Positions 25,906 through 36,500 of a stretch of DNA of 64,000 bases are shown here, one piece after another. Each line of letters begins with the position of its first letter. Positions within the stretch are counted from its first letter, which is position 1. The position numbers and the translations under genes were made by a program. The stretch lies in contig NC_079880.1 in NCBI RefSeq assembly GCF_029227915.1, positions 6,388,001 to 6,452,000 on the forward strand. The letters run 5' to 3'. This stretch comes from Hydractinia symbiolongicarpus. Lineage: Eukaryota; Cnidaria; Hydrozoa; Anthoathecata; Hydractiniidae. The notes under the pieces were generated by a model. It made no database searches and was not told where the DNA came from. It saw nothing but the letters and a program-made list of their open reading frames with translations.

Positions 25906-26228
25906 CTACTCTTCCTCGCCTTTTGTAAATTTACGCTTTTTAGCTGCTGGCTTCAAGTCTTGAGCTTCTGGATTTGTTGTCAAAAGGTGCTGTTTCATAA
26001 TGTATTTGAGCCTGTCAACTGGGTTTTTGATGTTTGAATAATTTATTCTCATACGATGCAAATCGTGGTGAATAGATTCTCCACCTTGTTCACCATAAAA
26101 ACCTAAGCCCGTTCTCCACTTGTTTACAAAATCCAATACATGGTCTTCTAGTATGTGCAGCTTTGGACTGATGTATATTGAAGGCCAATTAACTCTTAAA
26201 TAACACATGAACTGATTGATAGATGTCT
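25906..26228 (-). other. Exon 7: zinc histidines and catalytic glutamate
   Basis: Residues 730-836 plus stop. HILEDH gives H754 and H759, five apart as in mouse RAG1 H937/H942. FYGEQGGESIH places E780 21 residues after H759 (20 in RAG1, E962); E776 is a less likely alternative. A basic tail (KKRKFTKG) ends the protein. The acceptor aacttttag/AGACATC is needed because the frame just upstream of the exon has a stop. Confidence 0.82.
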
Positions 26229-29192
26229 CTAAAAGTTGGTTAAACAAATTTTATAAATTGACTTTTCTACTTTTAAGCATTTCATAAAAATCAAACTTGC
26301 ATATTTTACCTAAATTTGATAACATTTCTTGGGTCATAATACATGAAGAATTGAATATTGAGTGACACGAACCATACAGCTTGAACAGTTGTTCAAACTT
26401 CTTGCATGTTTCTTGACACTCCAGATATAAAACTTGATCATCACATTGATTCTGTACAATTTCAGGAATACGATCACATAAATACTTTATGTTGCCATCC
26501 TATAATATTGTCTACTGTTTGTTGTAAACCAATTTGTGAAATTATACTTATGCATAATACAATTTCATATTTTTCGTTTACTTTATCTTGTTTCAATACA
26601 AATTGTATAGCATTGTATTGAAACAAGATAAAGTAAACGAAAATTTTTATAAATTGCAAAAATAAATCTAACCTTGAGCATTTTATGACAATGGTTGCCA
26701 ATAAAGCTTTTTCCGTGGTACGCCTGCCTCTCAACACCAAGCTCCTGCAGTGTATCGTCTAGGGATGATACGCAAGGACCAGATCCAATTTCCAATTGGT
26801 ACTTTTCTTTGAATGCTTTTATGCTTCTATGTTTCTCCTTCAGTTCAAATTCTAAGTTATCCAACTCTGGTTTGTAGTTTTTTTCAAACTCATCCTTGGT
26901 AATTTGTTTAGATATAACCATCCAGTTCATATGTTCCTGCTGGTTATCATACTCGTCCTCCAATTCTTTTGACTCATTTTGTAAATTGCTAAATATATAC
27001 ATATATATATACATATATATATAGATATGTTATAAAGAAATGCAGCCCAAGATATGATTGGAAGTAGTATTAATAATAATAAAAATCTAGTAAGGTGTAC
27101 ATACATTAAAATTCTCATATTTGCCATAAACTCTGCAAATTTAATATTAATTTCACCATCAGTAGTTTGAGCATGAATTGTGGCAATTCTTAAATCAACT
27201 TCTTGACAGTAGCTTTCCAAGTTGTTGAACATTTTTAAATATATCCCAAGTGTTAGGTGGAGCCCTGGTATAGCCACCTATATAAAAAGTAATAAAAAAT
27301 AGGTTTGCTGAATTTTCATAACATTGCACGAAGTACATTATACTTACTTGTTCTAGGGGGATGTTAAAGAAGCAATCATGTATCACATTTTGATAGTGTT
27401 TGGCGTTTTTCACTAACGATCCATTGTCACGAAATCGCTGCAGGTTTGTGTTCAAACTGTCCAAGCTACGTTTTGGAAAAGATCCACGAATAAATTTTGG
27501 GATGCAAAGTTGGTCAGTCTTTATGCTGCACCAGAGACAACAGTGACGGCCTGTAAAATTTAAAACACTAAGGTAATTTTATAGATAGATTTTATTTTAT
27601 ATAAGACACATTGTATTATTGATATATAATATACACATAATTTTTTTAAGGAATCTGAAGTGATATGTGCCCAAAGAAGGAACTTTTGAAGCTATTTTTG
27701 TTTTTCCTTAATGTGAAATTTGATATTTATTTTAATTTAATAAAACATGTCATTACCATTTGCCCCACTAATTCCATACATAGCACATAAATACTCGTAA
27801 TCTCCATACATAAAGAGACGGATCTTCAAATTATTCCACTTCTGTTTTTGTAGAATCCTAATTTGTGGTTTAAATCTTTCTAAGCAGATTCTTAAATTTG
27901 TCACGGAATCCTTTGCCTCAAATATGCTGAAGATGGTCGTATTTTCTTTGCGATTAGGGTTTCTAATATTTGCAACTTGATAGCTCATTTTGAAACTGTT
28001 ATCACCATGGTCACCACCAATTTTAACATGTATTTCATCATCCGGTATAAATGAGTGATTAACTAATTGATTATTTTTACTCAGTTCTGTTAACCGGTTT
28101 AATATATGACCTACAACATTGTAAAGGTATACCCAAGGCTTGGGATCTACAACAAGCTGCTTATTACTACTACTAAATTTTCGAGTTAGAGGAGCTAGCT
28201 CAGCAACAAGCCCTTTCCCTATCCACTTGTCTGCAACCTGTCTTGTTGTTTTTTCAGATGCAAGTTTGATGTCAAAAGTGGCAAGCCATCGGGAAATATT
28301 TCGCATAAGGTTCCATGGCAAATTCAAGGTGGCTTTCATGGCGGCAGCAGTCTCAGCTGGAATGGAGACATGATGGATTTCTGCGATTATTTGTTTTCGC
28401 TGCTCCTTGTCACATTTTTTCATGATCGCAGCTGTTTGTTTCACAAATGCATCATTTGAATTTCCTGAAATCATGTTGATTATATTTTTAGCTGTTTTGC
28501 TCCGATCAGATAAGCTTCTTTTACTACTTTCATTTGATAACTTTCTTGGCATGCTGATCGGTGTAACCGTTATTGGCTAAAATAAAGAAATGTTTTTTAT
28601 TTTTAGTCTTTGTTAGATATATAATATATATATATATAGTAGAAATATGAATAATTTTCAGGTAAATGCAGAAAAATATGTATATTCTAAATGTTTATTT
28701 ATATACCTGTGGTCCTTTTGTAGCAAATTGAATTGTTTGATTCGGTAGTTTTGACTGTTTAATTTTGATACCAACCAAATGTGTCATGCATTTTTCAATA
28801 ATTGTCGGTACAGGCTTAGACGGACTTAGCTTTAAAATGTCGTTGGGTGTCATCAATTCTGGCTCAATGGTTTTTTTCGGCCTTCCACCTTTTTTAGATT
28901 TTATAGGCCGTCCCCCTTTAGATTTAATTTTCGAGAAATTTGATGCACTGCCTTCTTTCCATCTTACTGGGCATTTTGATGTTTTTGTGCCCCGCAAATT
29001 ACAATTTTGCATTGTGCAGTAACATTTATTACAAAATTTTGGTGGATGTATTTTGTTTACATCTTGCTCAAAGTCCTCCTGAAATGCTGACTGAAGGCCA
29101 GAAAGGTTTTCCTTTACAAGATAGGAAACTCTTCCATTCAAAATATTTCCACATATGCGACAAAGTTTGGTTAGATCTGTATGTTCTGCCAT
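25906..29192 (-). CDS. RAG1-like DDE transposase, seven exons, 836 residues
   Basis: Predicted to cut the element's ends and join them to target DNA. Exons, minus strand: 29192-28707, 28576-27757, 27550-27348, 27277-27105, 26988-26673, 26499-26310, 26228-25906. All introns are GT-AG and 70-206 bp, phases agree, and the joined frame has 837 codons with no internal stop. Residues 11-74 hold CxxC and HPxxxCxxC features like the RAG1 non-core region; 93-107 are basic with two GGRP words. Core candidates are D351 (GGDHGD), D421 (YGDYEYLC), C440/C443 (CLWC), H754/H759 (HILEDH) and E780 (GEQGGES). D421 to C440 is 19 residues, as in mouse RAG1 D708 to C727. Residues 562-625 are charged and coiled-coil-like. 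M1 at 29192 was chosen because it precedes the zinc region; a 5' UTR splice acceptor near 29211 is possible. A Chapaev or N-RAG-TP-type transposase is the closest alternative name. Confidence 0.9.
26571..26643. repeat. 31-bp perfect inverted repeat in intron 5
   Basis: 26571-26601 and 26613-26643 are exact reverse complements around an 11-nt spacer (attgtatagca). They lie within the intron between exons 5 and 6 (26672-26500). A perfect arm of this length implies recent origin, for example by template switching. In RNA it would form a strong hairpin near the splice sites. Confidence 0.92.
26990..27030. repeat. TA-rich microsatellite in intron 4
   Basis: Interrupted atatatac/atatatag repeats lie directly next to the exon 5 acceptor. 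Length variation here could affect splicing. Confidence 0.85.
27348..28576 (-). other. Exons 2-3: first two catalytic aspartates and zinc CxxC
   Basis: Exon 2 (28576-27757) codes residues 163-435. It has a helical N-terminal part, GGDHGD with candidate D351, and YGDYEYLC with candidate D421. Exon 3 (27550-27348) begins inside codon 436 and supplies RHCCLWC (C440, C443). Splicing restores G436 across a phase-1 intron, and the joined GANGRHCCLWC reads straight through. The aspartate-then-CxxC order is shared by RAG1, Transib and CACTA-group transposases. Confidence 0.82.
28617..28640. repeat. TA microsatellite in intron 1
   Basis: About 24 bp of nearly pure TA repeat inside the first coding intron (28706-28577). 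Confidence 0.8.
28707..29192 (-). other. Exon 1: RAG1-type cysteine/histidine region and AT-hook-like segment
   Basis: Residues 1-162. CRICGN (C11, C14) is followed by HPPKFCNKCY (H49, C54, C57), C59, C64 and C74, probable zinc ligands. The order CRICGN then IHP-x2-FC-x2-C is the pattern I know from the N-terminal non-core region of vertebrate RAG1 and from Aplysia N-RAG-TP. Residues 93-107 carry two GGRP words in a lysine-rich stretch, resembling AT-hooks or a nuclear localisation signal. The exon ends at CAG/gtatat, phase 0. Confidence 0.8.
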
Positions 29193-29776
29193 TCTATAGC
29201 TATAATTATTCTAAAAAATAATATTATGTAACCAGTTTAATCGTTGCCTTTCCAATTATATTTTTTAACTTAGTCAAAAGCTTTTTGCAAACATAAAGTT
29301 TCACATTTCATGACCATAAGCTTTTTTTCCTGTCTGTGCCACCATTTTAAAAATTTGAATTTTGTTCAACTTTGATGACAAATATTTTTCAGAAAAAAAC
29401 TGAAAGCAGTATGGAACTTTAAAAAATAGAAAGTATAATCCTTGGGCTTTCGTAACATATAAGTTTGATTAGGTGAAAAACTCTATATAACGTTATAGCC
29501 GACCTGTTAGCTAGGTCACTTTTTGACTCGACATTTACCGTCTCGTCTTATTTACGTTTGTTGCGCTTGGAAACGACAACAAAATTGTTTTTTGATTTTT
29601 TCCACAGCATCTGAAGACCTTAGATGCTAGTTAAATAGATTTACATAAGGCCACGCGAGAGTAAAATTTCTGTTATCGACATTAGAAGTTGTGCCTTTAT
29701 CAGCAACTTTGTTACAAAATTTTGGAAGCTCGCCCCAGACTCCCGGCAAATGCGCTTAAATTCCATTGTACGGCCG
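29193..29776 (-). other. 5' noncoding region of the transposon, presumed promoter
   Basis: About 580 bp between the start codon and the right end. By position it should hold the transposase promoter. I see AT-rich sequence, a tattttttag 3' splice-site-like word near 29211, and no confident TATA box. The subterminal block is at 29742-29758. Confidence 0.4.
29742..29758 (-). promoter_or_regulatory. Right subterminal conserved block
   Basis: On the complement, TAAGCGCATTTGCCGGG. It parallels TAGCGCATGCGCGGG at the left end and sits about the same distance from the terminus, so it may be a second transposase contact site. Confidence 0.45.
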
Positions 29777-29791
29777 TTTGAATCACCCGTG
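29777..29791 (-). repeat. Right terminal inverted repeat of the transposon
   Basis: On the complement, CACGGGTGATTCAAA, differing from the left end at 2 of 15 positions. This end lies upstream of the gene. Confidence 0.92.
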
Positions 29792-29795
29792 TACC
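29792..29795 (+). repeat. Right target-site duplication (TACC)
   Basis: Second TACC, followed directly by cgttatcgcgcgctgaag of satellite B, in register with the left flank. Confidence 0.93.
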
Positions 29796-30589
29796 CGTTA
29801 TCGCGCGCTGAAGAAATAGAGACAGTTTCAAATACTACATTTCATTGACTTTCTAACAGTATCAATCCGTTTGATTTACAACGGTTGGGTCACATATTCG
29901 TACCAACATGTATTTAGCAATATTTATCTGATATTACTAGGTTGCATCGCTTTTAACAGTGAAACGATTGACTGTGGCACTTAATTGAACTAACTTTGGA
30001 CTGTGACCTGATCAATGTGATAAATGAGAAAATTGGACTCCAAATAACATTCTTCTTAATTTGACATGATTGCCTAACCTCAGCGATTACACTGGACGCT
30101 GTTGTAGCGCTTCATTTAAAAATTTAAATTAATATGTCATTTTTTACTGTGGGACCAATCCTAGTCGTTATTGCGCCCTGAAGAAATAGCGACAGTTTCA
30201 AAAACTACATTTCATTGACTTTCTAACAGTATCAATCCGCTTCAGTTACAACGATTGCGTCACATATTCGTACCAACATGTATTTAGCGATATTTATCTG
30301 ATATTACTAGGTTGCATCGCTTTTAACAGTGAAACGATTGACTGTGGGACTAAATTGAACTGATTTTGGACTGTGACCTTAGAAATGTTATAAGTGAGAC
30401 AATTGGACTCCAAGAAGTAACATTCTTTCTAATTTGATATGATTGTCGGAACTCAGCGATTACACTGGGCGCTGTGGTAGCGCTTCATTAAAAAGTTTAG
30501 ATTAATCAGTCAGTTTTTGCTGTGGGACCAATTGTAACCGTTATCGCGCGCTGAAGAAATAGCGACAGTTTGGAAAACTTCATTTCATT

Positions 30590-33500
30590 GACTTTCTAAC
30601 GGTGTCAGTCCGTTTGAGTTTCAACGGTTGGGTCACATATTCGTACCAACATGTACTTAGCGATATTTATCTGATATTACTAGGTTGCATCGCTTTTAAC
30701 TGTGAAACGATTGATTGTGGGACTTAATTGAACTAACTTTGGACGGCGACCTGATCAATGTGATAAATGAGAAAATTAGACTCCAAATAACATTCTTCTT
30801 AATTTGACATGATTGCCTAACCTCAGCGATTAGACTAGGCGCTGTTGTAGCGCTTCATTTAAATATTTAAATTAATAAGTCATTTTTTAATGTGGGACCA
30901 ACCCTAGCCGTTATGGCGCTCTGGAGAAGTAGCAACTGTTTCAAAAACTTCATTTCATTGACTTTCTAACGGTGTCGGTCCGTTTGAGTTAAAACGGTTG
31001 CGTCACATATTCGTACCAACATGTATTTCTTGATACTTTTCAGGTATTACTAGGTTGTATGGCTTTTAACATCGAAGCGATTGACTGTGGGACTTAATTG
31101 AACTGATTATGGACTGTGACCATGTAAATGTGAAAGTGAGACAATTGGACTCCAAGAAATGACATTCTTCTTGATTTGACGTGATTGCCGGAACTCAGCA
31201 ATTACACTTGGCGCTGTCGCAGCGCTTCATTTAAAAGTTTAGGTAAATAAGTCATTCTTTACTGTGGGACCAATCCTAGCCGTTATCGCGCGCTGAAGAA
31301 ATAGCGACAGTTTCAATTACAACACTTCATTGACTTTCTAACAGTATCAATCCGTTTGGGTTACAACGGTTGAGTCACATATTCGTACCAACATGTATTT
31401 AGCGATATTTATCTGATATTACTAGGTTGCACCTCTTTTAACAGAGAAACGATTGACTGTGGGACTTAATTGAACTAACTTTTGATTGTGACCTGATAAA
31501 TGTGATAAATGAAAAAATTGGACTCCAAGAAATAGCATTCTTCTTAACTTGACATGATTGCCTAAACTCAGCGATTACACTGGGCGCTGTTGTAGCGCTT
31601 TATTTAAAAATTTAAATTAATAAGTCATTTTTTACTGTGGGACCAATCCTAGCCGTTATTGCGCCCTGAAGAAATAGCGACATTTTCAAAAACTTTATTT
31701 CTTTGACTTTCTAACGATGTCAGTCCGTTTGAGTTACAACGGTTGCGTCACATATTTGTACCAGCATGAATTTAGCGATATTTTTCTGATATTACTAGGT
31801 TGCATTGCCTTTAACAATGAAACGATTGACTGTGGGACTTAATTGAACTAACTTTGGACTGTGACCTGATAAATGTGATAAAGGAGACAATTGGACTCCA
31901 AGAAAAAACATTCTTCTTAATTTGACATGATTGCCGAAACTCAGCGATTACACTGGGCGCTGTGGTAACGCTTCAATTCAGAATTAAGATAAGAAAGTCA
32001 TTTTTTACTGTGGGACCAATCATAGCCGTTATCACGCGCTGAAGAAATAGCGACAGTTTCAAAAACTACATTTCATTGACTTTCTAACGGTGTCAGTCCG
32101 TTTGAGTGTAAACGGTTGGGTCACATATTCCTACCAACATGTATTTAGCGATATTCCTCTGACATTACTACATTGCATCGCTTTTAACAGTGAACTGATT
32201 GACTGTGGGACTTAATTGAACTAACTTTGGACTGTGACCTGATAAATGTGATAAATGAGAAAATTGGTATTCAAGAAATAACATTCTTCTTAATTTGACA
32301 TGATTGCCGGAACTCAGTGATTACACTGGCCGCTGTGGTAGCGCTTTAATTCAAAATTTAAATTAATAAGTCATTTTTTACTGTGGGACCAATCCTAGCC
32401 GTTATCGCGCCCTGAAGAAATAGCGACAGTTTCAGAAACTTCATTTCATTGACTTTCTAACGGTGTCAGTCCGTTTGAGTTACAACGGTTGCGTCACATA
32501 TTCGTACCAACATGAATTTAGCGATATTTTTCTGATATTACTAGGTTTCATCGCCTTTAACAATAAAATGATTGACTGTGGGACTTAATTGAACTAACTT
32601 TTGACTGTGACCTGATAAATGTGACGAATGAAAAAATTAGACTCCAAGAAATAGCATTCTTCTTAATTTGACATGATTGCCTAAACTCAGCGTTTACATT
32701 GGGCGCTGTTGTAGCGCTTCATTTAAAAATTAAGATAAGAAAGTCATTTTTTACTGTGGGACCAATCCTAGCCGTTATCACGCGCTGAAGAAATAGCGAC
32801 AGTTTCAAAAACTACATTTCATTGACTTTCTAACGGTGTCAGTCCGTTTGAGTGTAAACGGTTGGGTAACATATTCCTACCAACATGTATTTAGCGATAT
32901 TCCTCTGACATTACTAGATTGCATCGCTTTTAACAGTGAAATGATTGACTGTGGGACTTAATTGAACTAACTTTGGACTGTGACCTGATAAATGTGATAA
33001 ATGAGAAAATTGGAATTCCAGAAATAACATTCTTCTTAATTTGACATGATTACCGGAACTCAGTGATTACACCGGCCGCTGTGGTAGCGCTTCATTTAAA
33101 AATTTAAATTAATAAGTCATTTTTTACTGTGGGACCAATCCTAGCCGTTATCACGCGCTGAAGAAATAGCGACAGTTTCAAAAACTACATTTCATTGACT
33201 TTCTAACGGTGTCAGTCCGTTTGAGTGTAAACGGTTGGGTCACATATTCCTACCAACATGTATTTAGCGATATTCCTCTGACATTACTACATTGCATCGC
33301 TTTTAACAGTGAAATGATTGACTGTGGGACTTAATTGAACTAACTTTGGACTGTGACCTGATAAATGTGATAAATGAGAAAATTGGAATTCAAGAAATAA
33401 CATTCTTCTTAATTTGACATGATTGCCGGAACTCAGTGATTACACTGGCCGCTGTGGTAGCGCTTTAATTCAAAATTAAGATAAAAAACTCATTTTTTGC

Positions 33501-36500
33501 TAAGGGACCAATTCTAGCCGTTAGCGCGCGCTGAAGAAATAGTGACAGTTTCAAAAACTACATTTCACTGACTTTCTAACGGTGTCAGTCCGTTTAAGTT
33601 TCAACGGTTGGGTCATATATTCGTACCAACATGTATTTAGCGATATTCATCTGATATTACTAGGTTGCACCGCTTTTAACAGTGAAACGATTGACTGTGG
33701 GACTTAATTGAACTAACTTTTGACTGTGACCTTATAAATGTGATAAATGAAAAAATTGGACTCCAAGAAATAGCATTCTTCTTAATTTGACATGATTGCA
33801 TAAACTCAGCGATTACACTGAGCGCTGTTGTAGCGCTTCATTTAAAAATTTAATATAATAAGTCATTTTTTACTGTGGGACCAATCCTAGCCGTTATCGC
33901 GCCCTGAAGAAATAGCGACAGTTTCAGAAACTTCATTTCATTGACTTTCTAACGGTGTCAGTCCGTTTGAGTTACAACGGTTGCGTCACATATTCGTACC
34001 AACATGAATTTAGCGATATTTTTCTGATATTACTAGGTTTCATCGCTTTTAACAATAAAATGATTGACTGTGGGACTTAATTGAACTAACTTTTGACTGT
34101 GACCTGATAAATGTGATAAATGAGAAAATTGGTATTCAAGAAATAACATTCTTCTTAATTTGACATGATTGCCGGAACTCAGTGATTACACTGGCCGCTG
34201 TGGTAGCGCTTTAATTCAAAATTTAAATTAATAAGTCATTTTTTACTGTGGGACCAATCCTAGCCGTTATCGCGCCCTGAAGAAATAGCGACAGTTTCAG
34301 AAACTTCATTTCATTGACTTTCTAACGGTGTCAGTCCGTTTGAGTTTCAACGGTTGGGTCACATATTCGTACCAACATGTACTTAGCGATATTTATCTGA
34401 TATTACTAGGTTGCATCGCTTTTAACTGTGAAACGATTGATTGTGGGACTTAATTGAACTAACTTTGGACGGCGACCTGATCAATGTGATAAATGAGAAA
34501 ATTAGACTCCAAATAACATTCTTCTTAATTTGACATGATTGCCTAACCTCAGCGATTAGACTGGGCGCTGTTGTAGCGCTTCATTTAAATATTTAAATTA
34601 ATAAGTCATTTTTTACTGTGGGACCAACCCTAGCCGTTATGGCGCTCTGGAGAAGTAGCAACTGTTTCAAAAACTTCATTTCATTGACTTTCTAACGGTG
34701 TCGGTCCGTTTGAGTTAAAACGGTTGCGTCACATATTCGTACCAACATGTATTTCTTGATACTTTTCAGGTATTACTAGGTTGTATGGCTTTTAACATCG
34801 AAGCGATTGACTGTGGGACTTAATTGAACTGATTATGGACTGTGACCATGTAAATGTGAAAGTGAGACAATTGGACTCCAAGAAATGACATTCTTCTTGA
34901 TTTGACGTGATTGCCGGAACTCAGCAATTACACTTGGCGCTGTCGCAGCGCTTCATTTAAAAGTTTAGGTAAATAAGTCATTCTTTACTGTGGGACCAAT
35001 CCTAGCCGTTATCGCGCGCTGAAGAAATAGCGACAGTTTCAATTACAACACTTCATTGACTTTCTAACAGTATCAATCCGTTTGGGTTACAACGGTTGAG
35101 TCACATATTCGTACCAACATGTATTTAGCGATATTTATCTGATATTACTAGGTTGCACCTCTTTTAACAGAGAAACGATTGACTGTGGGACTTAATTGAA
35201 CTAACTTTTGATTGTGACCTGATAAATGTGATAAATGAAAAAATTGGACTCCAAGAAATAGCATTCTTCTTAACTTGACATGATTGCCTAAACTCAGCGA
35301 TTACACTGGGCGCTGTTGTAGCGCTTTATTTAAAAATTTAAATTAATAAGTCATTTTTTACTGTGGGACCAATCCTAGCCGTTATTGCGCCCTGAAGAAA
35401 TAGCGACATTTTCAAAAACTTTATTTCTTTGACTTTCTAACGATGTCAGTCCGTTTGAGTTACAACGGTTGCGTCACATATTTGTACCAGCATGAATTTA
35501 GCGATATTTTTCTGATATTACTAGGTTGCATTGCCTTTAACAATGAAACGATTGACTGTGGGACTTAATTGAACTAACTTTGGACTGTGACCTGATAAAT
35601 GTGATAAAGGAGACAATTGGACTCCAAGAAAAAACATTCTTCTTAATTTGACATGATTGCCGAAACTCAGCGATTACACTGGGCGCTGTGGTAACGCTTC
35701 AATTCAGAATTAAGATAAGAAAGTCATTTTTTACTGTGGGACCAATCATAGCCGTTATCACGCGCTGAAGAAATAGCGACAGTTTCAAAAACTACATTTC
35801 ATTGACTTTCTAACGGTGTCAGTCCGTTTGAGTGTAAACGGTTGGGTCACATATTCCTACCAACATGTATTTAGCGATATTCCTCTGACATTACTACATT
35901 GCATCGCTTTTAACAGTGAACTGATTGACTGTGGGACTTAATTGAACTAACTTTGGACTGTGACCTGATAAATGTGATAAATGAGAAAATTGGTATTCAA
36001 GAAATAACATTCTTCTTAATTTGACATGATTGCCGGAACTCAGTGATTACACTGGCCGCTGTGGTAGCGCTTTAATTCAAAATTTAAATTAATAAGTCAT
36101 TTTTTACTGTGGGACCAATCCTAGCCGTTATCGCGCCCTGAAGAAATAGCGACAGTTTCAGAAACTTCATTTCATTGACTTTCTAACGGTGTCAGTCCGT
36201 TTGAGTTACAACGGTTGCGTCACATATTCGTACCAACATGAATTTAGCGATATTTTTCTGATATTACTAGGTTTCATCGCCTTTAACAATAAAATGATTG
36301 ACTCTGGGACTTAATTGAACTAACTTTTGACTGTGACCTGATAAATGTGACGAATGAAAAAATTAGACTCCAAGAAATAGCATTCTTCTTAATTTGACAT
36401 GATTGCCTAAACTCAGCGTTTACATTGGGCGCTGTTGTAGCGCTTCATTTAAAAATTAAGATAAGAAAGTCATTTTTTACTGTGGGACCAATCCTAGCCG

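Larger units (their letters stand above)
25243..29791 (-). mobile_element. Complete RAG1-like DNA transposon inserted in satellite B
   Basis: This 4549-bp element has inverted ends (CACGGGTGGTTCGAA left, CACGGGTGATTCAAA right on the complement, 13 of 15 identical), a 4-bp TACC target duplication, and one spliced transposase gene on the minus strand (25906-29192). The satellite resumes in register on either side, matching the unit at 24841-24930. Ends starting with CAC are typical of Transib, RAG and the CACTA/Chapaev group. As I recall, Transib and RAG make 5-bp duplications and Chapaev 4-bp ones, so the duplication here favours a Chapaev or N-RAG-TP type of element. With coding frame, splice sites and ends all undamaged, it is probably a young insertion. 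No second (RAG2-like) gene is visible. Confidence 0.93.

Noticed and set aside
26229-26309. Ending the transposase by read-through after exon 6
   Set aside because: Read-through stops soon after and loses the HILEDH and GEQGGES motifs. Splicing 26310 to 26228 uses GT-AG, keeps phase and restores them.
26406-26877. Plus-strand frames at 26406-26621 and 26695-26877
   Set aside because: Antisense to exons 5-6 and their intron, with no recognisable domain.
28140-29221. Plus-strand frames at 28140-28373, 28765-29022 and 28940-29221
   Set aside because: They lie opposite exons 1 and 2 of the transposase and are shadows of that coding sequence.
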